A stretch of DNA of 52,923 nt from an uncultured Bacteroidota bacterium (GTDB lineage: Bacteria; Bacteroidota; Bacteroidia; Chitinophagales; Chitinophagaceae), in contig CAIJXU010000083.1 of the NCBI GenBank assembly GCA_903824725.1, forward strand, positions 1-52,923, read 5' to 3'. Each line of letters starts with the position of its first letter. The stretch's first letter is position 1. The notes under the pieces are model-generated. The model ran no database searches. It was given only the letters and a program-made list of their open reading frames with translations, and was not told the DNA's origin. A program made the position numbers and the translations under genes. Below, piece after piece: positions 16,952-25,118 of this stretch.

Positions 16952-17368
16952 ATGTACCCTGAAGAGATTGTATTACCGATGAAAGCAGAATTAGTTGATA
17001 ATGGATTTGATGATTTAACAACTGTTGCTGAAGTAGAAAATGCAATTAACAATCAAGGAACAACTTTGGTGGTGATTAATTCAGTTTGTGGTTGCGCTGC
17101 TGGTGCATGTAGACCAGGTGTTTTAATGGCAGTAGCAAATGCAACTCAAAAGCCAACAAGAATTACTACTAGTTTTGCAGGATTCGATATAGCGGCGGTT
17201 AATAAAGTAAGAGAACTACACTTGCCTTATCCACCATCTTCTCCTGCAATTGCTTTATTCAAAGATGGTCAATTGGTAAATTTTATCGAAAGACATCAAA
17301 TTGAAGGAAGGCCGGCTCAAGTGATCGCACAACATTTAATCAGTGTTTTCCAAGAACATTGTAATTAA
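16952..17368 (+). CDS. Bacilliredoxin (BrxA/BrxB, YphP/YqiW family)
   Basis: 138 residues from ATG 16952 (MYPEEIVLPM); the in-frame TTG at 16931 lies inside the promoter. A thioredoxin-like fold with VINSVCGCAAGACRPG, the CGC active site that defines this family, followed by FAGFDIAAVNKVRE and SPAIALFKDG. Bacilliredoxins remove bacillithiol from S-bacillithiolated proteins. The nearby bshB1 gene supports bacillithiol being made in this organism. A terminator follows at 17416. Confidence 0.9.
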   Translation: MYPEEIVLPMKAELVDNGFDDLTTVAEVENAINNQGTTLVVINSVCGCAAGACRPGVLMAVANATQKPTRITTSFAGFDIAAVNKVRELHLPYPPSSPAIALFKDGQLVNFIERHQIEGRPAQVIAQHLISVFQEHCN

Positions 17369-17415
17369 TAAAGATATTATAAACGGTTTTTGTTTTTAGA
17401 TGGGTTAGTAAATAC

Positions 17416-17445
17416 GGCCGCACTTTCTAGTGTGGCCCTTTTTTT
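17416..17445 (+). terminator. Terminator after the bacilliredoxin gene
   Basis: GGCCGCACT pairs with AGTGTGGCC (9 bp with one G-U), TTCT loop, followed by C and seven T. Confidence 0.9.
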
Positions 17446-17497
17446 ATCCATAAGTCAAAATTTCTAAGTAACATTGTAAACTATAATCAGCATCAAT

Positions 17498-18658
17498 ATG
17501 TACCCTAATTTATATTATTTAGTAGATGATTTTTTCGGCATTAAATTAAATGGATTAAGGCTGGTTAATTCCTTTGGTTTTTTTGTAGCATTGGCATTTG
17601 TGGCGTCTGGTTTTGTATTATACCATGAATTAAAACGAAAAGAGGCCTTAGGTGAGTTCACCCCGACAGAGGATTCGATTATTGTGGGAGCGCCCGCGAG
17701 TCTTAATGAATTATTGACAAGTTTTTTCTTTGGATTTTTATTTGGTTACAAAATAATTGGGGCATTTACAATTGACAATGCCTTGAATAATACACAGGCA
17801 TTTATTTTGTCTATGCAAGGTAATATGGGTGCTGGAATATTGGTTGGTTCCATTATGGTATATTTAAAATGGAAGGAGAAAGACAAGGAAAAATTAGCAA
17901 AACCAGAAACGCGCAAACTCATGCTGTGGCCACATGATAGGGTAGGCGATGTTGTATTGCAAGCAGCTTTATGGGGGTTTTTAGGCGCTAAAATATTTCA
18001 TAATTTAGAAAATATAGATGAGCTAGTTCATGATCCATGGGGGTCCTTAATTTCTTTTAGTGGACTTACTTTTTATGGTGGATTAATTTTAGCGACCATC
18101 GCCATTATTATATTTATTCGAAAACATAATATGCGTGTTATTCATTTTGCAGATGCGATGGCTCCCACCATGTTATTTGCTTATGCTGCAGGTCGAATTG
18201 GATGTCATATTAGTGGAGATGGAGATTGGGGAATCGTAAATATCCATCCTAAACCATTTACTTGGTTACCGGATTGGATATGGGCTTATCATTATCCTCA
18301 TAATGTTGTGAATGCAGGGGTTCCTATTCCGGGATGTGTTGGCAATTATTGCAATCAATTACCAGAAGCGGTATACCCAACAACTTTTTATGAAGTCATC
18401 ATCATGTTTATTTTATTCTTGATTGTTTGGGCCATTAGAAAAAAGATCAGTCAACCTGGAATCATAACAGGTTTATATTTCATATTTGCAGGAGGTGAGC
18501 GTTTCTTTATTGAAAAAATTAGGGTTAATAATAAATATACTTCATTGCCTTTTCAACCCACCCAAGCCGAATTAATTTCAACTATATTGATTATATTGGG
18601 TATCGTATTTTTAATTAAATCAAAAAGTTGGTTCCCTAAAAATATTCAAAAAACTTAA
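17498..18658 (+). CDS. lgt: Prolipoprotein diacylglyceryl transferase
   Basis: 386 residues, polytopic inner membrane protein (about seven to eight helices). Transfers diacylglycerol from phosphatidylglycerol to the lipobox cysteine of prolipoproteins, the first step of lipoprotein maturation; several lipoproteins are encoded in this window. Motifs: SFSGLTFYGGLI-like segment near 185, the family signature GRIGCHISGDGDWG, and GGERFFIEKIR near the end. Longer than E. coli Lgt (about 290) owing to an extended N-terminal part and an additional periplasmic segment with CVGNYC. yajQ starts 10 nt downstream. Confidence 0.95.
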   Translation: MYPNLYYLVDDFFGIKLNGLRLVNSFGFFVALAFVASGFVLYHELKRKEALGEFTPTEDSIIVGAPASLNELLTSFFFGFLFGYKIIGAFTIDNALNNTQAFILSMQGNMGAGILVGSIMVYLKWKEKDKEKLAKPETRKLMLWPHDRVGDVVLQAALWGFLGAKIFHNLENIDELVHDPWGSLISFSGLTFYGGLILATIAIIIFIRKHNMRVIHFADAMAPTMLFAYAAGRIGCHISGDGDWGIVNIHPKPFTWLPDWIWAYHYPHNVVNAGVPIPGCVGNYCNQLPEAVYPTTFYEVIIMFILFLIVWAIRKKISQPGIITGLYFIFAGGERFFIEKIRVNNKYTSLPFQPTQAELISTILIILGIVFLIKSKSWFPKNIQKT

Positions 18659-18668
18659 ATCCATTTTT

Positions 18669-19157
18669 ATGCCATCCTTTGATATCGCTAGTAGCGTTGA
18701 CATTCAAACACTAGACAATGCAATTAACATTGTAAAAAAAGAAATTACCAATCGTTTTGATTTTAAAGGAAATCATGTATCGATTGAATTAAATAAAAAA
18801 GAGTATCAAATTAAATTAGAATCAGAATCGGATATGAAAATTCAACAAATTGTTGATGTTATTATTAGTCGATCTATGAAACAAGGAATCGATGCCACCG
18901 CATTTGATTTCTCCAAAGATTCTTATCCCAGCGGTAAAATTTTCAAAAAAGACGTTTCGGTTCGAAATGGCCTAAAACAGGAGGATGCCAAAAAGGTAGT
19001 CAAATTGATCAAAGACAGTGGATTAAAGGTACAGGCGGCTATAATGGACGATATAGTAAGGGTAACAGGCAAGAAAATCGATGATTTACAGGATGTTATA
19101 GCGGCTTGTAGGGCTGGGAACCTAGGATTACCCCTTCAGTACATCAATATGAAGTAA
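18669..19157 (+). CDS. yajQ: YajQ family nucleotide-binding protein
   Basis: 162 residues, standard length. Starts MPSFDIASSVDIQTLDNAIN and ends DVIAACRAGNLGLPLQYINMK-like, both diagnostic of YajQ. Two ferredoxin-like domains. Members bind cyclic di-GMP or other nucleotides in some bacteria; no function can be read here. Only 10 nt after lgt, so probably co-transcribed. Confidence 0.95.
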   Translation: MPSFDIASSVDIQTLDNAINIVKKEITNRFDFKGNHVSIELNKKEYQIKLESESDMKIQQIVDVIISRSMKQGIDATAFDFSKDSYPSGKIFKKDVSVRNGLKQEDAKKVVKLIKDSGLKVQAAIMDDIVRVTGKKIDDLQDVIAACRAGNLGLPLQYINMK

Positions 19158-19189
19158 AGGGAGGTCAATCTCTATTTGAGCTTATAATA

Positions 19190-19221
19190 TTTGGCTAAAA
19201 CCTAGGTTTAACCTAAATTTG
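19190..19221 (+). promoter_or_regulatory. Promoter of rpmE2
   Basis: TTTG (19190-19193), 20 nt, TAAATTTG (19214-19221): an exact match to the phylum consensus in both elements and spacing. Confidence 0.75.
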
Positions 19222-19227
19222 CGACCT

Positions 19228-19274
19228 ATTTAATAATTGTACGGCAAAAACCGTGCTTCCTTAAAAATCATATA
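19228..19274 (+). promoter_or_regulatory. Leader of rpmE2 with a short hairpin
   Basis: The ~47-nt leader contains GTACGG paired with CCGTGC (6 bp, one G-U) around a CAAAAA loop. Leader-based autoregulation by L31 is known in several phyla; a role here is inference. Confidence 0.35.
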
Positions 19275-19526
19275 ATGAAACAAGGTATCCATCCAGAATC
19301 GTATCGTTTTGTCGTGTTCAAGGACATGAGTAATGGTACATCATTTTTAGGCAAATCTTCAGCCCAAACAAAAGAAACCATCTTATTTGAGGACGGAAAA
19401 GAATATCCTGTCATCAAATTGGAGATTTCAAACACTTCACATCCTTTTTACACAGGTAAAAACATGTTAGTGGACACAGCTGGGCGTATTGATAAATTCA
19501 ATAAGCGTTACGCTAAGAAAAAATAA
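19275..19526 (+). CDS. rpmE2: 50S ribosomal protein bL31, type B (zinc-free)
   Basis: 83 residues: [21 protein letters not shown], then [12 protein letters not shown] and [13 protein letters not shown]. It lacks the CxxC zinc ligands of the type A protein and matches the type B (C-minus) form. Own promoter and a strong terminator make it a single-gene unit. Confidence 0.96.
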   Translation: MKQGIHPESYRFVVFKDMSNGTSFLGKSSAQTKETILFEDGKEYPVIKLEISNTSHPFYTGKNMLVDTAGRIDKFNKRYAKKK

Positions 19527-19565
19527 AATAGAGCAAATTAAAAATCTCTTTTTATACATTATTTA

Positions 19566-19598
19566 AACCCTTTCTTACCTTGTAAGAGAGGGTTTTTT
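19566..19598 (+). terminator. Terminator after rpmE2
   Basis: AACCCTTTCTTAC pairs with GTAAGAGAGGGTT (13 bp, one G-U), tight loop, then TTTTTT. Confidence 0.9.
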
Positions 19599-19636
19599 GT
19601 CATTAAGTAGAAAATGGTTTACGTCCATTCAAAGCG

Positions 19637-19644
19637 TAACTTTG
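19637..19644 (+). promoter_or_regulatory. -7 box of the bshB1-aguB-aguA operon
   Basis: TAACTTTG matches TAnnTTTG, 19 nt before the bshB1 ATG; no convincing -33. Confidence 0.5.
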
Positions 19645-19663
19645 ACCTATTAATAGATTGATT

Positions 19664-20383
19664 ATGCAAAAATTAGATATACTTGCTTTTGGCGCCCATC
19701 CCGATGATGTTGAGTTAGGATGTGGGGGTACCTTATTGGCTGCAGTCGCACAAGGTAAAAAAGTAGGCATCATTGATTTAACCAAAGGAGAATTAGGAAC
19801 CAGAGGTAATGCTTCCATTCGATTAAAAGAGGCACAATTGGCAAGTCAAATTATTGGAGCAAGTGTAAGGGAAAACCTAGGTATGGCCGATGGATTTTTT
19901 GAGAACAATAAGGAAAACCAATTTGCGATTATTGAAATGATTCGTTCTTATCAGCCTTCCATTATATTATGTAATGCCATTGATGATCGACATCCTGATC
20001 ATGCGCGTGCTGCACAACTTGTTGAAACTGCATCATTTTTAGCAGGATTAACAAAAATTCAAAGTACACATCAAGGTCAACCGCAAACAGCATGGAGACC
20101 AAATCAAGTTTTTCATTATATACAATCAAAGTCATTGGCGCCTCATTTTGTCATAGATATTAGTGCCTTTATGGATAAAAAAATGGAAGCTATTTTAGCA
20201 CATAGTTCTCAATTTTACGATCCACAGTCAAAGGAGCCAGATACTTTTATTTCAGGGGCTTCTTTTTTAGAATTTATAAAAAGTAGGGCAAAGGAATTAG
20301 GGCATCAAATAGGGGTGGAATATGCCGAAGGATTTTTAACGCAAAAGTTATTAGGTATGCGTAATTTTGATTCAATTATTTAA
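19664..20383 (+). CDS. bshB1: Bacillithiol biosynthesis deacetylase BshB1
   Basis: 239 residues from ATG 19664 (an in-frame TTG at 19658 is possible but less likely). PIG-L/LmbE fold: LAFGAHPDDVELGCGGT with zinc ligands His12, Asp15, the segment DLTKGELGTRG, and DDRHPDHARA with the third zinc His. BshB1 removes acetyl from GlcNAc-malate, the second step of bacillithiol synthesis. The DLTxGExGTRG block distinguishes BshB1 from other PIG-L proteins. aguB follows 10 nt later. Confidence 0.93.
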   Translation: MQKLDILAFGAHPDDVELGCGGTLLAAVAQGKKVGIIDLTKGELGTRGNASIRLKEAQLASQIIGASVRENLGMADGFFENNKENQFAIIEMIRSYQPSIILCNAIDDRHPDHARAAQLVETASFLAGLTKIQSTHQGQPQTAWRPNQVFHYIQSKSLAPHFVIDISAFMDKKMEAILAHSSQFYDPQSKEPDTFISGASFLEFIKSRAKELGHQIGVEYAEGFLTQKLLGMRNFDSII

Positions 20384-20393
20384 TTCATATACC

Positions 20394-21272
20394 ATGGCCA
20401 TTGTTAAAGTAGGATTAATACAAATGTCTTGTGAAGCATCTAAGGATGCAAATCAAAAAAAAGCAATTGAAAAAATAAAGGAAGCAGCAAAAAAAGGCGC
20501 TCAAATTATTTGCTTGCAAGAACTTTTCACTTCCTTGTATTTTTGTGACGAAGAGTCTTATGATAATTTTAAATTAGCAGAGCCTATTCCAGGTGAAACC
20601 AGTAATACATTGGCTGCTTTAGCTAAAGAACTTGGCGTGGTCATCATAGCTTCCTTATTTGAAAAAAGAGCTGAAGGCCTTTATCATAATACCACAGCCG
20701 TATTAGATGCAGATGGTGCTTATTTAGGTAAGTATCGTAAAATGCATATTCCAGATGATCCTTCTTATTATGAGAAATTTTATTTTACACCTGGTGATTT
20801 AGGATACAAAGTTTTTAAAACCAAATTTGCCACTATTGGTGTTTTAATATGTTGGGATCAATGGTATCCCGAAGCGGCAAGAATTACAAGTTTAATGGGT
20901 GCCGAAATGTTATTTTATCCTACCGCTATTGGTTGGGCTACTTCGCAAGATGCTGCTACCAATGAGGAGCAATACAATGCATGGCAAACCATACAACGCA
21001 GTCATGCAGTTGCCAATGGTGTGCCAGTAGTGAGTGTCAATAGAGTAGGCTTGGAACAAAATGGTGCAATGCAGTTTTGGGGAGGATCTTTTGTAAGTAA
21101 TCCATTTGGTAGTTTATTATACAAAGCAACCCATGATCAAGAGGAAGTAGCAGTGGTTGATATTGATACTGAAAAATCGGATAGCTATCGAACTCATTGG
21201 CCATTTTTGCGTGATCGTCGTATTGATTCATATGAACCTATCACTAAAAGATATATAGACGATGCATCATAA
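20394..21272 (+). CDS. aguB: N-carbamoylputrescine amidase
   Basis: 292 residues from ATG 20394; an upstream TTG (20367) overlaps bshB1. Nitrilase superfamily with the triad Glu43 (LQELF), Lys116 (KYRKMHIPD), Cys153 (LICWDQWYPEAAR). It hydrolyses N-carbamoylputrescine to putrescine, CO2 and ammonia. The assignment over other nitrilases rests on the YRKMHIPDDPSYYEKFYFTPGD-like region and direct linkage to agmatine deiminase, whose start overlaps its 3' end by 11 nt (translational coupling). Confidence 0.93.
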   Translation: MAIVKVGLIQMSCEASKDANQKKAIEKIKEAAKKGAQIICLQELFTSLYFCDEESYDNFKLAEPIPGETSNTLAALAKELGVVIIASLFEKRAEGLYHNTTAVLDADGAYLGKYRKMHIPDDPSYYEKFYFTPGDLGYKVFKTKFATIGVLICWDQWYPEAARITSLMGAEMLFYPTAIGWATSQDAATNEEQYNAWQTIQRSHAVANGVPVVSVNRVGLEQNGAMQFWGGSFVSNPFGSLLYKATHDQEEVAVVDIDTEKSDSYRTHWPFLRDRRIDSYEPITKRYIDDAS

Positions 21273-22338
21273 TATTGATTTATTTAAAGGGATCACTCCA
21301 AAATCATTAGGATATTATTTCCCAGCCGAATTTGCACCACATGATGCTACTTGGTTAACTTGGCCGCATAAGGAGGAAAGTTGGCCAGGCAAAATTGCAA
21401 GCATTTATCCTTCCTATACTGAATTTGTAAAAGTACTTGCATTAAGTGAGCGTGTTTGTATAAATGTAGTGGATGAAAAAATGCGTAATTCAGCTCATAA
21501 GATGTTGCAGTTGGCGGGCGTCAATTTAGAACAAGTGCAATTTTTTATACATCCTTCCAATGATGCATGGTGTCGAGATCATGGACCTTCTTTTTTAATT
21601 CGAAATAATAAGGAACATCCCAAAGCCATTATTGATTGGAAAATCAATGCATGGGGAGGAAAATATCCACCCTATGATTTGGATGATGTAATACCGACTC
21701 ATATTGCAAAAGCTTTTGACTTTCCAGTTTTTTATCCAAATATTATCATGGAAGGAGGCTCGGTCGATTTTAACGGAGCAGGAACCATTATGACTTCGAA
21801 ATCATGCTTGCTTAATCCGAATCGTAATCCACATTTAAATCAAGCTCAAATTGAAAAGTATTTATGTGATTATTATGGAATGGAGCAAGTGTTATGGGTG
21901 TCTGATGGTATTGTAGGGGATGATACAGATGGTCATATTGATGATACAGTAAGATTTGTAAATGAGGATACCGTTATCACAGTGATCGAAAATAATGTGA
22001 TGTCAGATAATCATGATTTGCTGCAACAAAATTTAAAGGAGTTAAAGCAAATGCGATTAATAAACGGCCAACCATTAAATATTGTGGAACTACCCATGCC
22101 AAAGGAGGTTGTTTATGAACAACAATTACTTCCTGCATCCTATGCCAATTTTTATATTAGTAATGGACATATCATCGTGCCAACATTTAAGTGTGATTTA
22201 GATGATAAGGCCATGCAAATCATACAATCTTGTTTTCCATCTAGACAAGTGGTAGGGATTGATTCAACGGATATCATTTGGGGATTAGGTAGTTTTCATT
22301 GCTTAAGCCAACAAGAACCTAGTATACCTTCATTTTAA
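21262..22338 (+). CDS. aguA: Agmatine deiminase
   Basis: 358 residues, peptidyl-arginine-deiminase-like fold. It converts agmatine to N-carbamoylputrescine and ammonia. Motifs: FAPHDATWLTWPH, NDAWCRDHGPSF, IMEGGSVDFNGAGT, GDDTDGHIDDTVRFV, and the catalytic Cys347 in GSFHCLSQQ at the C-terminus. Overlaps aguB by 11 nt. Substrate agmatine comes from the arginine decarboxylase encoded at 15.4 kb. Confidence 0.95.
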   Translation: MHHNIDLFKGITPKSLGYYFPAEFAPHDATWLTWPHKEESWPGKIASIYPSYTEFVKVLALSERVCINVVDEKMRNSAHKMLQLAGVNLEQVQFFIHPSNDAWCRDHGPSFLIRNNKEHPKAIIDWKINAWGGKYPPYDLDDVIPTHIAKAFDFPVFYPNIIMEGGSVDFNGAGTIMTSKSCLLNPNRNPHLNQAQIEKYLCDYYGMEQVLWVSDGIVGDDTDGHIDDTVRFVNEDTVITVIENNVMSDNHDLLQQNLKELKQMRLINGQPLNIVELPMPKEVVYEQQLLPASYANFYISNGHIIVPTFKCDLDDKAMQIIQSCFPSRQVVGIDSTDIIWGLGSFHCLSQQEPSIPSF

Positions 22339-22357
22339 TCTTCTATAAAAGTATAGC

Positions 22358-23191
22358 ATGAAAAATAGATTTTCCTTTTTGGGTTGGATAGGAGTGGTGG
22401 GAATGATTTTATTTTATTCATGTAATAATTTTCCTTATTCAAAAACGAATCATACCTATAATAATAAATCCAAGGATTTATTAAAGTTGTTAAAAACAAA
22501 TCCAGGCATTCAAACGGTGGATTCCTTAGCAAAAGCAGTACAATGGGTGGGTACCACTAATTTTGATTTACGAAAACCCAATTTTGTCATCATTCACCAT
22601 ACAGCTCAAAATTCATGTGAGCAAACTTTGCAAACTTTTACTTTAGAGCGAACTAAAGTAAGCGCGCATTATGTTATTTGTAAAGATGGAACGATACATC
22701 ATATGTTGAATGATTATTTTAGGGCTTGGCATGGGGGTATTGCTAAATGGGGTAACAACACAGATATTAATTCAAGTTCTATTGGAATTGAATTAGATAA
22801 TAATGGCTACGAACCATTTGATTCGTCACAAATAAATAGTTTATTAACCGTATTAGAGCAGCTTAAGAAAAACTATAATATACCAGTTGCTAATTTTATT
22901 GGTCATGGGGATATCGCACCTAAACGAAAAGTAGATCCCAATATCAACTTTCCTTGGCAACTTTTAGCGAGCAAAGGATATGGAGTTTGGTTTAATCCTG
23001 ATACAAGTATACAATTACCCGTTTCTATTTCAATACCATTTGCATTAGCAATGGTAGGTTATGATATTAAAGATTCTACTGCAGCTTTGTTGGCATTCAA
23101 ACGTCATTTTAGGCAAGACAGCACCATTTCCATGAACGATCATGATAGGTCTGTATTAGCACAATTGATTTATAATAAACTTCAAAAATAA
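22358..23191 (+). CDS. N-acetylmuramoyl-L-alanine amidase lipoprotein (Amidase_2)
   Basis: 277 residues. Lipoprotein signal ending in LFYSC (Cys22). The zinc amidase domain spans about 75-215: FVIIHHTAQNSC with the first His, SAHYVICKDGTIHHM, AWHGGIAKWG, SSIGIELDNNG, and GHGDIAPKRKVDP with the last zinc ligands. It cleaves the bond between MurNAc and L-Ala, in recycling or remodelling of peptidoglycan, probably from the inner face of the outer membrane. Sits 20 nt after aguA and may be the last gene of that operon. Confidence 0.92.
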   Translation: MKNRFSFLGWIGVVGMILFYSCNNFPYSKTNHTYNNKSKDLLKLLKTNPGIQTVDSLAKAVQWVGTTNFDLRKPNFVIIHHTAQNSCEQTLQTFTLERTKVSAHYVICKDGTIHHMLNDYFRAWHGGIAKWGNNTDINSSSIGIELDNNGYEPFDSSQINSLLTVLEQLKKNYNIPVANFIGHGDIAPKRKVDPNINFPWQLLASKGYGVWFNPDTSIQLPVSISIPFALAMVGYDIKDSTAALLAFKRHFRQDSTISMNDHDRSVLAQLIYNKLQK

Positions 23192-23197
23192 ATTTTT

Positions 23198-23224
23198 ACA
23201 CTAACAATTGTTAGCGTAAATTTG
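23198..23224 (+). promoter_or_regulatory. Acyl-CoA dehydrogenase promoter with embedded palindromic operator
   Basis: CTAACAATTGTTAG (23201-23214) is a perfect 14-bp palindrome, extendable to 20 bp (23198-23217) with one mismatched pair. It directly abuts and slightly overlaps the -7 box TAAATTTG (23217-23224), 15 nt before the ATG. Size and position suit a dimeric TetR-type repressor. No regulator gene of that family lies in the window. Confidence 0.6.
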
Positions 23225-23239
23225 TACAAATAAGGTACT

Positions 23240-24394
23240 ATGGATTTTAGTTTATCAGAGGAGCAATTGATGATACAAAATGCATCCCGTTCATTTGCGC
23301 AACAACAATGTTTACCAGGAGTGATTGAACGAGATGAAAAGCAACAGTTTCCAAAACAACAAATTGAAGAACTTGCCGACCTGGGATTTTTGGGCATGAT
23401 GACGCCCATTCAATATGGCGGAGCGGGTATGGATACCATTTCCTATGTTCTTGCTATGGAAGAGATAAGTAAAGTGGATGCAAGTGTGAGTGTATGTATG
23501 AGTGTCAACAATAGTTTAGTATGTTGGGGCTTGGATCATTTTGGAACAGAACAACAAAAAAATAAATATTTAACACCATTAGCGCAAGGGAAAAAAGACG
23601 GCGCAATATATATAGGTGCTTTTTTATTAAGTGAACCAGAAGCGGGTAGCGATGCAACGCATCAACATACATCAGCCGTGGACAATGGGGATCATTTCAT
23701 ATTAAATGGAGTTAAAAATTGGATCACTAATGGTTCTAGTGCATCGGTCTATTTAGTAATGGCGCAAACAGATGCAAGTAAAGGACCCAAAGGTATCAAT
23801 GCATTCATCGTTGAAAAAAATACACCAGGAATTACGATAGGGCCTAAAGAAAATAAAATGGGTATTCGCGGTAGCGATACACACGCTATCTCATTTTCAG
23901 ATGTGGTAGTACCTAAAGAAAATCAAATAGGTGCCGATGGTTTTGGATTTACTTTTGCAATGAAAACTTTAAACGGAGGTCGAATTGGAATTGCAGCACA
24001 AGCTTTGGGTATCGCTAGTGGTGCCTATGAGTTGGCTTTAGCTTACAGTAAACAAAGAAAATCTTTTGGCAAACCAATTCATGAGCATCAGGCCATACAA
24101 TTTAAGTTAGCAGAAATGGCTACGCGTATTCAAACTGCACGTCTTTTGTGTTATCAAGCTGCTTGGGAAAAAGACAATGGGTTGGATTATACCTTATCGG
24201 CAGCTATGGCAAAACTGCATGCGAGTGATACTGCGATGTGGGTGACCACGGAAGCTGTTCAAGTACATGGGGGATATGGATTTGTAAAGGAATTTCATGT
24301 AGAAAGATTAATGCGTGATGCAAAAATCACACAAATTTATGAAGGCACTAGTGAGATACAAAAAATGGTCATTGGAAGAAGTATCACACGATAA
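23240..24394 (+). CDS. Acyl-CoA dehydrogenase
   Basis: 384 residues, the size of short-chain/butyryl-CoA dehydrogenases. FAD-dependent alpha,beta-dehydrogenation of acyl-CoA. Motifs: FLLSEPEAGSDA, VKNWITNGSSASVYLVMAQT, RGSDTHAISFSDVVVP, GGRIGIAAQALGIA, QVHGGYGFVKEFHVERLMRD and IYEGTSEIQKMVIGR near the end; the Glu of YEGTSEIQ region is the usual base of this subfamily. Its promoter holds a palindrome. The PLP-homeostasis gene follows 30 nt later. Confidence 0.95.
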   Translation: MDFSLSEEQLMIQNASRSFAQQQCLPGVIERDEKQQFPKQQIEELADLGFLGMMTPIQYGGAGMDTISYVLAMEEISKVDASVSVCMSVNNSLVCWGLDHFGTEQQKNKYLTPLAQGKKDGAIYIGAFLLSEPEAGSDATHQHTSAVDNGDHFILNGVKNWITNGSSASVYLVMAQTDASKGPKGINAFIVEKNTPGITIGPKENKMGIRGSDTHAISFSDVVVPKENQIGADGFGFTFAMKTLNGGRIGIAAQALGIASGAYELALAYSKQRKSFGKPIHEHQAIQFKLAEMATRIQTARLLCYQAAWEKDNGLDYTLSAAMAKLHASDTAMWVTTEAVQVHGGYGFVKEFHVERLMRDAKITQIYEGTSEIQKMVIGRSITR

Positions 24395-24424
24395 TTTATT
24401 ATAGCTTTGAAGTAATTATTAAAG

Positions 24425-25108
24425 ATGCCCGTTAATACTGAATCTTATCAACAACTTATTTCACAGGAGTGCATGAAAAATGTACAACTTGTGGCAGTGA
24501 GTAAAACCAAACCTAATGAGGATATCATGTCCTTATATCAGTTAGGGCAAAGGGATTTTGGAGAAAATTATGTACAAGAATTAGTAGATAAGGCTGCATC
24601 ATTGCCTTCGGATATTCATTGGCATTTTATTGGACACTTGCAATCTAATAAAGTCAAATATATTGCACCATTTGTGCATTTAATTCATGGAGTAGATAGT
24701 GAAAAATTATTAATTGAAATTAATAAGCAAGCGCAAAAAAATAATCGTGTCATTGATGTATTACTGCAAGTGCATATTGCCACCGAGGAAACCAAATTTG
24801 GTTTTGATGAAATGGCGCTTTTGGAATTAATAGGAAGTGACCGAATTGCTCAGTATACGCATGTTAAAATAAGGGGATTGATGGGAATGGCTTCGTTTTC
24901 GGATGATCAAAAATTAATTCAAAAGGAGTTTTTTAGTTTAAAAACTATTTATAATAAATGTGCCCAATCTCTACTTTTACCGGCATTTGATATTTTAAGT
25001 ATGGGCATGAGTTCAGATTATAGTCTTGCTATTGAGCACGGGAGTACTTTAGTACGCGTAGGAAGTTTACTATTTGGCGCGCGCGATTATAAAAAGGAAT
25101 CGATTTAG
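24425..25108 (+). CDS. YggS-type PLP homeostasis protein
   Basis: 227 residues, single-domain alanine-racemase-like barrel. PLP lysine Lys27 in LVAVSKTKP; other marks are FGENYVQELVDKA, IHWHFIGHLQSNKVKYI, KIRGLMGMAS and LSMGMSSDYSLAIEHGSTLVRVGS. Family members buffer and deliver pyridoxal phosphate rather than catalyse a known reaction. Ends 10 nt from the convergent M20 gene. Confidence 0.95.
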   Translation: MPVNTESYQQLISQECMKNVQLVAVSKTKPNEDIMSLYQLGQRDFGENYVQELVDKAASLPSDIHWHFIGHLQSNKVKYIAPFVHLIHGVDSEKLLIEINKQAQKNNRVIDVLLQVHIATEETKFGFDEMALLELIGSDRIAQYTHVKIRGLMGMASFSDDQKLIQKEFFSLKTIYNKCAQSLLLPAFDILSMGMSSDYSLAIEHGSTLVRVGSLLFGARDYKKESI

Positions 25109-25118
25109 GATTTTCTTT

